DNA of 64,000 nt from Corythucha ciliata. Taxonomy: Eukaryota; Arthropoda; Insecta; Hemiptera; Tingidae. The stretch is from the NCBI GenBank assembly GCA_038030265.1, contig CM075943.1, forward strand, positions 248,001 to 312,000, in the 5' to 3' direction. Under the pieces are notes generated by a model. The model worked only from the letters and a program-made list of their open reading frames with translations. It was not told the DNA's origin and did not search any database. Position numbers and translations under genes: made by a program. Of this stretch, positions 54,656 through 64,000 are shown piece after piece (the first letter of the stretch is position 1; each line of letters begins with the position of its first letter).

Positions 54656-55440
54656 CATCCCCAGTAGCACAGAACGTTTATCCAACGAAACTAACGTTAG
54701 CAAAACGAACGAGGCGAACGTTTTTTACGAACGAAAATAGAACGGTTATGTTTACGTTACATAATAACGTTAGAGCAACGTTCAAACGATTTGTATCGGG
54801 GTCGGGCGCGGTCTTGAAATTACAGCACTGTCGTCAAAACCCGCCCCCTTTCATTCGTTCGGATAACGTTAGGTTAACGTTGTAACCAAACCTATCATGG
54901 TTTGCCAAGTGCGAACTTTGGACGTAATTCTAACGTTCGTTTCTACGTGAAAACGAACGTTCAGCGAACGCTCTAACGTTAAGGCTAAAGTGGACGACAA
55001 GTGTGCGAGAGAGACAGAATACAGTCATATTTGCGGCACCTCTCACGGCTTGAAAAATTGACCGATTTTAGTTTTTTCAGCGGATTCTTACTAGTTGAAA
55101 GCATAGAAAATTCGGAAATTAGGTTTGTGATTTTTAAATTAAGTGTAAATGTAAAATTTGGAATTTTAATTTTTTTTAAATATTTTTTTGGACAAAACTG
55201 CCTTATACCAAGAAGCAGCAGAATATTCCGGAACCAAATAATTTTGGGTTTTTGATTTTCCTCCATAAACATCGGCCGAAAGAGGAAAGTACGACTTCAA
55301 AGAGAAAACCGCCTCAAGAGCTAAGAGTGAGAGAGAAGACTCTTGCAGGCTGAAGCGAGAGGGATCACCCGCTCACTCAAGAGGGTGGCCGATACACCAT
55401 TCTGTAGTGTCCCCCTGGGCGAATTATCTTCCAAAAAATG
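54656..55440 (+). mobile_element. AACGTT-rich non-autonomous element, plus copy
   Basis: The head (54670-54985) holds more than a dozen AACGTT or ACGTTA motifs, many inside short palindromes. The tail (54994-55385) is a conserved block with CACGGCTTGAAAAATTGACC, TACCAAGAAGCAGCAGAATA and AAGTACGACTTCAAAGAGAA. An inverted copy lies at 60140-60665 and a diverged tail at 12870-13215. No protein is encoded. The exact ends are not defined. Confidence 0.7.
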
Positions 55441-55689
55441 ACCTTGAATGAACTAGGGTGTTTTTTTTCATCGTTGTTTTCTAATCCTTTTGACTTATTA
55501 TACGCGGTGTAGGTAAAGAAATTCCGAGCATTGTGACCACTGGTATGAGCCATCAGAACTAAATCAGTAGCACATTGAGGAAGGGCGTTTCATAACGAGG
55601 TTCAAAAGTTTTAGTGAATTATTTTATTTTTTCGAAAAGTCCGCTCTCGCTCGCTATTTTTTGTCGATCTGAAAATCACGTTGTATCAT
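55441..55689. other. Spacer between two MITE-like elements
   Basis: AT-rich. No feature was seen. Confidence 0.4.
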
Positions 55690-56079
55690 TAAGGGGGCCA
55701 CACACGGTCATCAAACATGCTTGACAAGCATGGTTTTATTAGTTGCGCTTGTCAAGCATTTTTGACGTTTGACGCCACACCCTCACGGTCACACTTGCCG
55801 TCAAGCTTCAACTTCAAACGCGCGCCCAAGCTTCAGCAGTGTCCCAATACTCTTTTTTCTCGATGGTTTGAAGGTTTGTTGGATTGAAACACACACACAC
55901 ACGATCAAATCTGCTTGCCAAACCTCGTGTTTGCGAGCAAATTTTCTGGCAGTGACTGAAAACCGTCAAACGTGATGTCAAACCTTCAAACATGACCCCA
56001 CACACGATCAAACCTGATTGTCAAGCAGATTGGCAAACCATGCTTGTCAAGCATGTTTGATCGTGTGTGGCCCGCTTTA
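55690..56079. mobile_element. MITE with TA flanks and CATGCTTG palindromes
   Basis: Ends GGGGGCCACACACGGTCATC and its near reverse complement form inverted repeats of about 40 bases. TA lies at each border (55690-55691, 56078-56079), which suggests a Tc1/mariner-type mobiliser. The arms contain CATGCTTGACAAGCATG, itself a palindrome, and the interior repeats CTTG.CAAGC and TTTGA many times. An (AC)n stretch lies near 55890. Confidence 0.8.
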
Positions 56080-56104
56080 GGCGAGTTCCAAGGAAATTAT
56101 CATA

Positions 56105-56793
56105 TTTTGGTTTATTATTCATTATGAATAATACACCTATGTTTTCGGTCAGAACAAAATTTTTACAACCCACCCTCAAACTTTTTCTGTGTACGTTTCA
56201 ACATGTCTAGATTCGATTTCTGCAATGTCCGTCCGCCGTACGCCGTCCGGGCCATATCTTCCCCTAGGATTGCTCGAAAAAACTCGTTCTTTCGCACATA
56301 AACTCCACTTGGGATCTAGTTGGTCCTAACAGCTGATCAGTTTGATCAACTAACTCCCTGGATTTTTATGGGCCAAAAGAGGGTTCAAAATGGGGGTTTT
56401 CAAAGGTTTTGAAATAATAGGGGTGTGGGGTGTCGATTTTCATGTAATTTCAAGCCGGATTTGGCTACATTCATGAATAATAAACCCATGTGTAAAATTT
56501 GCAGCGTTTTTATCCGTAATCATAACTCTACTATTCTTCAGGCTCTGGTTCTCGAATGGGCATATAAAAATGTCTCACGATCAGTATTTGGTTTCACTCA
56601 GAACAAAGCAAAAGAATTTCACTTTTTTGACCAAAACGCTGCGAATTTTACACATGGGTTTATTATTCATGAATGTAGCCAAATCCGCGGCTTGAAATTA
56701 CATGAAAATCGACACCCCACACCCCTATGATCTCAAAACCTTTGAAAACCCTCATTTTGGACCAGCTTTTGGCCCATAAAAATCCAGGGAGTT
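56105..56793. mobile_element. Fold-back element, right arm interrupted by a LINE
   Basis: 56352-56510 is the reverse complement of 56633-56793 with a 122-base loop. The left arm extends to about 56105, while the right arm stops abruptly at a T run. Related single-arm copy: 23551-23966. No coding content. The continuation of the right arm was looked for after the LINE near 59022 and not found. Confidence 0.85.
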
Positions 56794-59022
56794 TTTTTTT
56801 TTTTTTTTTTTTTGGGCTTATGCTACCGAGAGCTATTAGCCGACGTTGGTTGGATTTTTGTGGACTATAGTGGATAAAGTTCAGATAATAAACTGGTTGT
56901 ACTATGGATTTTTACTATTTTACTATGGATATATTCAATTTAATTGTTTACTTGTTTATTGCTTTAATTTGTTTTTTTTAATATGTTATTAATTTTTTTT
57001 TCTGTTATCTATTATTAAATGATTGACGTTCATTTGGTTATTATATCTCCAACTTACTATCATTAATGAAAGCCGTTAGTTCAATGTATGTAAGTTCAAT
57101 ATTTGCAAGAATGTAGTTATAATTGAATGGAGTATTGAGTTTTTTATATAGTGAGTCTAACAATGTTTTTCTGTGTGTATTGTATTTTGTGCATTCCATT
57201 ATTTTATGTTCAAGGTCATCAGTTTGTCTGCATGTGGTGCATGTTACATTGTTTATTTGTCCTATTTTCACTAAATATGCGTTGCATATACCATGATTTG
57301 ATCTGAGTCTATTGATATTTTTGATTGTTTTGCGAGATATGTTCAATTTATGGAACCATGGCTTGGGGTTTATTAGAGGATTAATCAATTTGTAAAAATA
57401 ACCTTTCTGTTGTTCGTTAAAATCAGCTTGCCAATTGCGTTTCATAATGTCCGTAAATGAGGTATTGATATCACTGAAAGGGATTTTATATTGGAGTATA
57501 TTATTGCATGTACTGCCTTTGTTTGCAAGCAGGTCGACTTCTTCATTTCCAGGTATGTGTGCATGCCCTTTAATCCAAGTTATTGTAATTGTTTTGCTCT
57601 GAATGCAGGTGATAAGGTGTAATAAGTTTATTATCTCAACTAACAGGTAAGATGAATTAGCGTCATTGTTGAAGTGTGATATACTTTCAGCAACGCTTCG
57701 ACTATCAGTTAAAATTGTAAAGTCTCTATCGGAAGAAGTTTCTACGTGTTTTAGGGCTTCAATTATTGCAACGCATTCCGCCGAAAAGTTTGAAAAATAG
57801 CTGGAAAGCCTAAACAATTTTTTTATGTTATCGGTTTTGTCTAAGAAGGCAGCTCCCACATTCCCATCTTTTTTGGATCCGTCTGTGTAAATTGTGTGTT
57901 TACCTGATATCAGAGGCGTTATTTCTTCTTTGAAGGTTTGAAGTGGGGATGTTTTATCTTTGTAATGAGACATGTATACAACAGGTATTTCTAATGGTAC
58001 TAAGTAGGTTTGTTTTTCAAATATGGGGAGTTTATCGGATTGGGTAACTAGGGGTTGGAATTTCGACGAGTCGAGAAAGCTGTCCACTATTACAGGCGTG
58101 GGTTTATTTATCCAATAGCGGTACGTAAGAACTGTGGTTGCTAGTTGGGATATTTTTCTGTATACAAGAGGAGATGTTGATAAGGCCTTTAAAACATATC
58201 TATCACATAGTAGTTTACGTCGTAGTGCAAGCGGGGGTTCGTGAGATTCTGCTAAAATAACATTGATCGGGGTGCTTTTCAAGTATCCCATGCATAGTCT
58301 AATGCATTTGTATTGTAATCTGTCTAGCATTTGCATCATTGTTTTGTTAGCTCTGCTATAAAAAATACTGCCAAAATCGATTATTGCCCTGATAGTTGAT
58401 CTGTAGAACAAAAGGCAAGTAGCTGGATCAGTCCCGTAATTGTTGTAACAGATCATCTTTAAAATATTGAAATATTTCTCAGTTTTTGTTATTATGTTTT
58501 GTATATGATTTTTCCATTTTAGTTTACTATCTAAATGTAAGCCTAGGAACCGGACACTATTTCTGACGGGAAAGGACAAGCCTCCTAAAGTTTGTTCCTC
58601 TTGTAAAAGTAAATTTCTTCTCCTAGTGAAAGGGCATACCACTGATTTTTCTGGGGTGAAAGTCATTCCATTTGCATTGGTCCATGTTAGTAAATTTTGT
58701 ATTGCATTGTCTAAATGTTGTATGCATGTTGGAATACTATTATTTATTGTATATAAGCAGATGTCATCAGCATATTGAATAATATTGACGTTTGGGTGAG
58801 AGTAGTTTTTAAGATCAGCTGTATAAATGGCATATAATAGATAGCTTAGAATGTCTCCATGAGGAATTCCTAATCGAGCTATTTTCGGACCGATTATTTC
58901 ATTATTTATTCTTAAAAATACGTTTCTTCCGTCGTACAATTTCAGGATGTTGTTTATAAACAAAGGGGGTAACCCAATGGAGAGCAATTTTGTACTGAGC
59001 CTTTTAAGATTTACGTTATCTT
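56792..59022 (-). mobile_element. 5'-truncated non-LTR retrotransposon with RNase H
   Basis: Minus-strand element. Its poly(A) tail is seen as 22 T at 56792-56813, followed by a 227-base 3' untranslated region, then the ORF2 C-terminal part. It starts inside the RT palm at about 59022 without an upstream ATG or endonuclease, the typical 5' truncation of LINE insertions. It inserted into the right arm of a fold-back element. Confidence 0.85.
57041..58987 (-). CDS. LINE ORF2 C-terminal part: reverse transcriptase and RNase H
   Basis: 648 codons are open without a stop. The frame begins at a TTG and is a fragment, not a true start; about 12 further codons (RLSTKLLS side) are open upstream. Order: GIPHGDILSYLLYAIYTADL (motif B, with H and D where PQGS is usual), QYADDICLY (catalytic YADD near residue 75), the thumb with RFLGLHLDSKLKW, then RNase H. 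RNase H shows IYTDGSKKDGNVGAAF near 370, SAECVAIIEAL, ILTDSRS and WIKGHAHIPGNEEVD. A C-terminal CTTC...H....C motif follows. RNase H places it in the I-type group. Changed motif B residues suggest reduced function despite the intact frame. Confidence 0.9.
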   Translation of the reverse strand: MLSIGLPPLFINNILKLYDGRNVFLRINNEIIGPKIARLGIPHGDILSYLLYAIYTADLKNYSHPNVNIIQYADDICLYTINNSIPTCIQHLDNAIQNLLTWTNANGMTFTPEKSVVCPFTRRRNLLLQEEQTLGGLSFPVRNSVRFLGLHLDSKLKWKNHIQNIITKTEKYFNILKMICYNNYGTDPATCLLFYRSTIRAIIDFGSIFYSRANKTMMQMLDRLQYKCIRLCMGYLKSTPINVILAESHEPPLALRRKLLCDRYVLKALSTSPLVYRKISQLATTVLTYRYWINKPTPVIVDSFLDSSKFQPLVTQSDKLPIFEKQTYLVPLEIPVVYMSHYKDKTSPLQTFKEEITPLISGKHTIYTDGSKKDGNVGAAFLDKTDNIKKLFRLSSYFSNFSAECVAIIEALKHVETSSDRDFTILTDSRSVAESISHFNNDANSSYLLVEIINLLHLITCIQSKTITITWIKGHAHIPGNEEVDLLANKGSTCNNILQYKIPFSDINTSFTDIMKRNWQADFNEQQKGYFYKLINPLINPKPWFHKLNISRKTIKNINRLRSNHGICNAYLVKIGQINNVTCTTCRQTDDLEHKIMECTKYNTHRKTLLDSLYKKLNTPFNYNYILANIELTYIELTAFINDSKLEI

Positions 59023-60139
59023 ATATATTTACGAGATTGAAAGTTACGTGAAATAGCATGCTTTCGCTAAACTATCCATCGAAAATTTTGTCGGATAAGT
59101 TCTTGAAACGAAGGTGCTCAATTTTGCTAGACGTTCTTCAGATGCATGCGTTTACAATCCCTCCCTACTATTTTTTTTAACGCATCCCGGATTTCGATGA
59201 AATCAGTTCGCCATAGAAAAAGTTAGGTATACCTATACAATTTTGCATAGTTGTTCATTCGGCTTCCACTATGCTATGCGATCGAGGAAAACAGATCTTG
59301 AGAGCTTGATGTGGGGTTTTTCTGTGGTCTTCACTCCTAATAGAATGATTAGTCAACACTGATGGTTGCACAGATATTTCAGCAAAACAAACAAAAATGG
59401 CCCTGAAATGCAAACTCCAGCTCGTGCAGTGCCAACACCCTACGTGAAATCTTCGGAGATTTTTTCCACAGTGGTAGGAGGCGGGTCAGAAAGAGATTGC
59501 ACCAAACATTTTTCAGTTTTTCCAGCTTCCAAGCTTTGGTCAATTTTCCATCAGCTTTTACTTTCCTGCTTCTGTTTCAACCAAAAGGCGAAGGGAAGAA
59601 AAAAAGTGGTGCGGAAGTTTCTTGTGCAAAACTGTGCTCTTCAAATTTGGTCTGGTACATTTTCGCGTTAAAACAAATGGTTCACTCACTCTTTCAACTC
59701 ACCCTTTCTCTACTTGTCACTGGTATTCAAATTACTATATTTATTATCAATGCAGTTGAATAATTTTCAAGTCTGAAAATTGATCTGGTTAATCGTCTGG
59801 ACATGTTTTCACTGATTTTCGTATTAACACACATCTTGTTGAACGCCTAATCTTAACTCGTTGGGAACGTGTTCAGGTAACATATTTTGATTTGTGCTTG
59901 GAACGTCATTTTTGTTTCTTTGGAAGCCCGATTTTGGTCCTTGACCGCTTGCCCTGCCTTTCGAAACAGCATTCGCCACTGGTTCGTTGCCTAACCCACA
60001 AAAGCTTGGGTTTGGACTTTGGAGCAATGGCTTATTACAATGTCACAGTACCCACAAACATAATATTCACAATATAAAAGGTAGGACAGGGTCTAAGTAA
60101 CATTAAAAAAAAAAACAAAAAACGTAGCTCCCATTGAAC
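59023..60139. other. No gene recognised
   Basis: AT-rich flank of the LINE. The open frame 59366-59671 has no recognised motif. Confidence 0.5.
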
Positions 60140-60665
60140 CAGTGTTGAGCGTGAGTGGGTGGGTGGGTGATTCCTCCCGCTTCCCCCAGAGACTCTTGCT
60201 ATTGAGGCGGCTTTTCTCTTTGAAGTCGTACTTTTCTCTTTCGGGCGATGTTTATTGAGGAAAATCAAAAACCCAAAATTTGTTGGTTCCCGAATATTCT
60301 GCTGCTTCTTGGTATAAGGCAGTTTTTTCCAAAAAAATATTTCAAAAAAATTTAAATTCCACATTTCACATTTACACTCAATTTAAAAATCACAGACCTA
60401 ATTTCCGAATTTTCTATGCTTTTAACAAGTAAGAATCCGTTGAAAAAACTAAAATCGGTCAATTTTTCAAGCCGTGAGAGGTGCCGCAATTTAGGGACGA
60501 AAGTGGCGCGATCTGTTGACTCAGAATCACACCAAACCACCGCGGACTTTAGCCTTAAGGTTAGACGTTTAGTGAACGTTCAAGGAACGTTTTCACGCTA
60601 CTTGGAAAAATCACAGAACGTTAAACCTACGAAACTAACGTTATTTGTCGTTACTACGCGCCTTC
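60140..60665 (-). mobile_element. AACGTT-rich non-autonomous element, inverted copy
   Basis: Reverse complement of the tail at 54994-55385 over 60140-60505, with AACGTT-type motifs at 60560-60650. Sequence between head and tail differs from the plus copy (GATCGCGCCACTTTCGTCCC side), so the two copies belong to different subfamilies. Confidence 0.75.
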
Positions 60666-60784
60666 TTCCACCCTCCCTCGCTCAACCACAATGAGATGAC
60701 GAGGAAAAATTGACGTCAGAAATTACCCTGTTAATCAAGTGTGACAAGAATGGTCCAATTAATGCTTCAATGATGGTGTCTCAG

Positions 60785-60922
60785 TGTAATGAAAAACGCG
60801 GGTTAAAGACACCTTTAGAAAGGTTTTATTTGACGAGAATTAATGTGAGCCAACGAGTTTGGAATGAAAAATAAAACATAAGAAATAAACATGTGAGAAA
60901 GGGGACAGGGATTAATACTACA
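60785..60922 (-). repeat. Candidate short LTR of the right-hand Gypsy element
   Basis: On the minus strand it starts TGTAGTATTAAT and ends ATTACA. A purine tract, AGGAGGGAAGAA, lies immediately before it, the expected order at a 3' LTR. AATAAA signals occur inside. At 138 bases it would be short. The partner LTR is outside the window, so the left boundary is a guess and could lie as far as 60711. Confidence 0.45.
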
Positions 60923-61121
60923 TTCTTCCCTCCTGGGTTTAGTCCAGAATGTAGTCAAGTAAGTAAGGGGGTGGACGTCTTTCCCGAGAACTTCTCCTTG
61001 GTACGACGATAACTTGATTTCTGTCGACGTTTAGAGGGCTTTGAGAGGGAGCGTGATCAAGGGTTTGTCTTTCATCCTGTTCAGGATCTCTGTCTTCACA
61101 GCTCGATGGTTGGAGCATGGA
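60923..61121 (-). other. Gypsy 3' region between Pol and LTR
   Basis: Includes the polypurine tract next to the candidate LTR. No separate reading frame (such as env) is seen. Confidence 0.5.
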
Positions 61122-62064
61122 TTAGCTGGTTGGAGCTTCCTCGAGTGGGTGTCCAAATGGAGCTAAGTGGCGAGATGAAACGGTTGTCTCCCGTCCGTCA
61201 GCGAGTCTGACGTGAGAGTAGTCTGCGTTACCATCCAAAAGCGTAACTTCCTCGACTAACGGATCGAATTTCGATGTGCGATTATATTTTTTTAGGTATG
61301 CGGGACCGGGTTTCAGAAGCCATGTCGGTGTTGAAATTCCCTTTCCCGTACGACGAGGGTGCTTGAACAGTAGTTCATGAGGTGTGGCATTGGTTGAGGT
61401 ACATAGTAAGGATCGTATAGAATGAAGAGCTTCGCAAAGAACACTTTCCCAGTGTCGGGTATCGATGTTTCGAGAGCGTAGAGCTAATTCTATCGTCCTC
61501 CACAGCACGCCGTTATATCTCTCGAATTGACCATTACCAGCAATAGGGGGTGGTACGGCTCGATGCTATTCCTTGTGAAGTAAGGTACTCTTTCATTTCA
61601 GCAGACATGAAAGACGATCCTCTGTCCGTATGAATGTAGGAAGGAGCTCCGAAAATTGAAATAAGAGAACGAAGGTGAGTTATGACGGTCGAAGTGGACG
61701 TATCACGGCACGGAAAAGCGAAAGGAAAACGGGAAAATTCATCAATGACGACGAGAAGATACCGATTTTGGGTGGACGAAGGCAAAGGATCTTTAAAATC
61801 GACGTTAAGCCGCTCGAAAGGATCTGTTGCTTTTATTAAAGTGCCTTGATTTCTATGAAACCTCGGCTTAATTGCAGCACAGTGCTTGCAAGCTGCAGAA
61901 ATCCGACGTATTTCGTCCAAAGAATAAGGAAGATTCTTACTTCTAACCCAATGGTACAAGTGGGTTACACCGGGATGACAGAGTTCGTCGTGAATTTTCT
62001 CAAGCTTCTCGAGAGAAGTTTGGATTGTGGAACATATTGAAAACATGACAATTCGAGACGCCAC
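61122..62064 (-). pseudogene. Gypsy Pol: integrase, frameshifted
   Basis: Minus strand 62064-61534: HDELCHPGVTHLYHWV with CKHCAAIKP (HHCC zinc region), then LNVDFKDPLP, VVIDEFSRFPFAF and YIHTDRGSSFMSAEM (two catalytic Asp). A one-base shift near 61545 moves to the frame with AGNGQFERYNG (catalytic Glu) and 61508-61122, with a chromo-like/SH3-like tail around SHVRLADGRETTVSSRHLAP. All three DDE residues exist but in different frames, so no integrase can be made. Confidence 0.9.
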
Positions 62065-62727
62065 CTCAATATCTTCTCATTCTTCACTTTACCCGAATGC
62101 GAGACATTGAACATGAATGATACAGACCGTTGATCAGTGATCAGTGTAAAGTGGCGTCCGATCAGGTAATGACGCCATTTGCGGACCGCTTCAACAATCG
62201 CTTGAGCCTCTTTTTCCACTGACGAGTGTTTTAATTCAGAACCGGATAAAATTCTGGAAAAAAAGGCGACTGGACGATCAGCTTGGGATAAGGTCGCAGC
62301 CAAAGCATTTTCCGAGGCATCAGTTTCGACAACAAACGGCAAATCCGGATCGATACACGTAACGACAGAATTTTCGATGTCCGATTTTAAATTTTCAAAC
62401 GCCCGCAAGCCTTCCGGCGACAGGGGGAACGAAGAACGAACCAGAGGGAGGATTTTGGCCGAAAATTTAGGAATATGTGCCGAGTAATGAGAAAACATTC
62501 CGACAGTACGACCCATTGATGCGGTATCATGAGGAGGAGAGAGTTTTCTGAGTGGGTTGAGGCGATCAGGATCCGGTTTGATGGCTTTATTTGAAATTTG
62601 GTAGCCCAGAAGATTAATAGAACGAAGCGAAAACGAAGACTTTTCTTCGTTAAGGGTGAGACGATATTTCCTGGCGGCGTTCATAAAATTTTTGAGGTTT
62701 CGATCGTGTTCTTCTTTGGTTTTGCCC
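61965..62727 (-). pseudogene. Gypsy Pol: RT thumb and RNase H
   Basis: Reads RKYRLTLNEEKSSFSLRSIN, LLGYQIS, then FSHYSAHIPKFS and the RNase H block: VVETDASENALAATLSQ, PVAFFSRILSGSE, SSVEKEAQAIVEAV, TLITDQRSVSFMF. It is joined to the upstream RT by a one-base frameshift near 62727, just after the catalytic YLDD. The usual spacer of roughly 80-100 residues between RNase H and integrase is almost absent, which points to an internal deletion near 62040. Confidence 0.88.
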
Positions 62728-63186
62728 TTAAACTGTCACGTCGTCCAAGTAGGCGTAAGTTCCTTGGAGGTTTTCTTTGCGGATAATTCCGTCGATGGCT
62801 CGCTGGAACGCTGCAACGCCGTTGGTGACGCCAAAAGGTATACGATTAAAATGGTACAGCTGCCCGCATGCTTCGAACGCTGTGTAAGCTTTGTCTTCTT
62901 CTTTTATAGGAATTTGATGGTACGCGCTTTTTAAATCAATCGTACTGAATATTTCGTTACACGCGACCTTGTTTACTATTTCCTCGATCCGAGGAAGAGG
63001 ATAGGCGTCCAACAGTGTGAAGCGATTAATTGTCCTAGAATAATCGATCACCATTCTTTGTTTATGGTTTTCGTTCGAGACAACGAGAGCCTGAGCTCGC
63101 CAAGGTGAGAAACTTGGTTCTACGATCCCTTCTGAAAGTAGACGTTTGATTTCTGCTTCGATAAATTCGAGGTCACTTGATGAATG
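62728..63186 (-). pseudogene. Gypsy Pol: reverse transcriptase palm
   Basis: Minus strand: EIKRLLSEGIVEPSFSPW, MVIDYSRTIN, DAYPLPRIEEIV, FSTIDLKSAYHQIPI, FNRIPFGVTNGVAAFQRAI and YAYLDDVTV (YLDD box at 62740-62751). These are consecutive Ty3/Gypsy RT motifs. The ATG at 63054 is internal. Upstream, a TGA at 63187-63189 breaks the frame after VATKSR. Downstream, a frameshift follows the YLDD. Confidence 0.92.
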
Positions 63187-63224
63187 TCAACGAGATTTAG
63201 TAGCTACAGGAGCGCAGCCTTCTT

Positions 63225-64000
63225 TCAAATTATCGAAAAGCGAAGCTGGTTCACGAGGGCGGCGGTCAAAGAAGAACAAATGGTGAGAGCCTCTTTTGCA
63301 CCCCCAAAAACTACCTGAAGAGAGGAATGGGCCTTCAAGAGATCGTGACCTATTATGAGATCAGAACAGAGATCGGGGAGAAGAGACAGCTCCACGCCTT
63401 CATACGAGTGGTTAAGAAGTGTTAGAGTGACTTTACATCGCCCAGTTATTCGCGACGTAACAGATGTGGAGGCCATTGACACCTTTCCTGAAGACGGAAG
63501 AACACGAAGACCTAACTTGTGGGCAGTCTTCGTATTAAGAAAGCTCGAGGTACTTCCGGTGTCGACCAGAGCGAATACTGGGTGGCCATTGATCGTAGCC
63601 GCAACTGTGCTTTTGGCAAGGCTACCGGCTATCGAGCTGAGAACTGCGGTCGAGTGCCGTGAGTTTGACTTTAAATTTTGCTTCGACGCTTGGTAGGACG
63701 ATCTACAGACGGAAGCGAAGTGCCCCTTCTTGAAACATTTTGTGCATTGAGCGTTTTTCGCTGGGCAGTTAGTTCGAGAATGTTTCTTTTTGCCGCAGTA
63801 GAAACATTTTTGATGAATAGCGGCGACTGTTTCTTGGGAGGAGCTCGAGGATACTGAAGATTCTCGACGAGAGCTTTTAGATTTCGATGGAGATGGCAAA
63901 TCGGATCGAACAGCGTTAACTGTTGTTGTCGAGGGGAACGAGAGAGATTGCAGACGGGCCAGTTCAAGTGATCTAGCGTCCTTAGATGCTTCGTCTAATG
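63225..64000 (-). pseudogene. Gypsy Gag end and aspartic protease (continues past window)
   Basis: Minus strand: two CCHC-type zinc knuckles (CFYCGKKKHSRTNC and CTKCFKKGHFASVC) typical of nucleocapsid. Then the protease active site FALVDTGSTSSFL, and LIIGHDLL. The frame enters from beyond 64000 (serine-rich stretch SSRRESSVSSSSSQ). It loses phase near 63240 before the RT. The order knuckles, protease, RT, RNase H, integrase confirms Ty3/Gypsy arrangement. Confidence 0.9.

Noticed and set aside
58900..58987. A natural translation start for the LINE ORF at 58987
   Set aside because: The codon there is TTG, and coding similarity continues upstream to about 59020. The element is simply 5'-truncated.

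Overview
The window is eukaryotic, and an arthropod, probably an insect, fits best. It is AT-rich and spliced, with many short AT-rich repeats, and it holds at least five groups of transposable elements. Its only recognisable host gene is a two-coding-exon COX6C whose protein resembles insect homologues as I know them. The species cannot be named from this sequence. Exactly 500 N (4035-4534) mark a scaffolding gap, so this is a draft assembly.

Layout. 1-4034 and 36578-40622 are two nearly identical direct copies of a 4-kb block that holds two decayed non-LTR retrotransposon fragments. 5469-11934 is a complete but decayed 6.47-kb DNA transposon with ~570-bp terminal inverted repeats and a 3-bp AAT target duplication. 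Its broken reading frame encodes CxxC-type N-terminal repeats, a large central region, a PIN/FEN1-type nuclease and a tesmin/TSO1-like CXC cysteine cluster, which best fits the Academ superfamily. A tRNA-derived SINE with clear target duplications sits inside that frame. 16219-17893 is the 3' part of a Gypsy LTR retrotransposon, and 18799-19591 is a piggyBac-type non-autonomous element. 20510-24927 and 49869-52507 carry long arrays of a diverged ~30-33-bp unit. 26856-27481 is a fold-back element, and 27575-30090 is a Gypsy integrase split by a 1.9-kb insertion. 41033-42744 is a hAT-like element loaded with the same array, and 45640-47460 is an R1-like retrotransposon remnant. 48338-48839 is COX6C. 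54656-60665 holds further MITE-like repeats and a 5'-truncated non-LTR element with a 648-residue open frame. 60785-64000 is the 3' part of a second Gypsy element.

There are no operons or pathways. The genes are independent selfish elements nested in one another, and COX6C (respiratory complex IV) is the only housekeeping gene. The nesting gives relative ages: SINE after the Academ-like element; array-bearing element after a Gypsy copy; small MITEs after the arrays; truncated LINE after a fold-back element. Most single-frame open readings of 60-100 codons here are chance or repeat-driven and are not listed. The largest plain stretches (13.2-16.2, 31.9-34.6, 42.8-45.6 and 52.5-54.6 kb) show no gene I can support.
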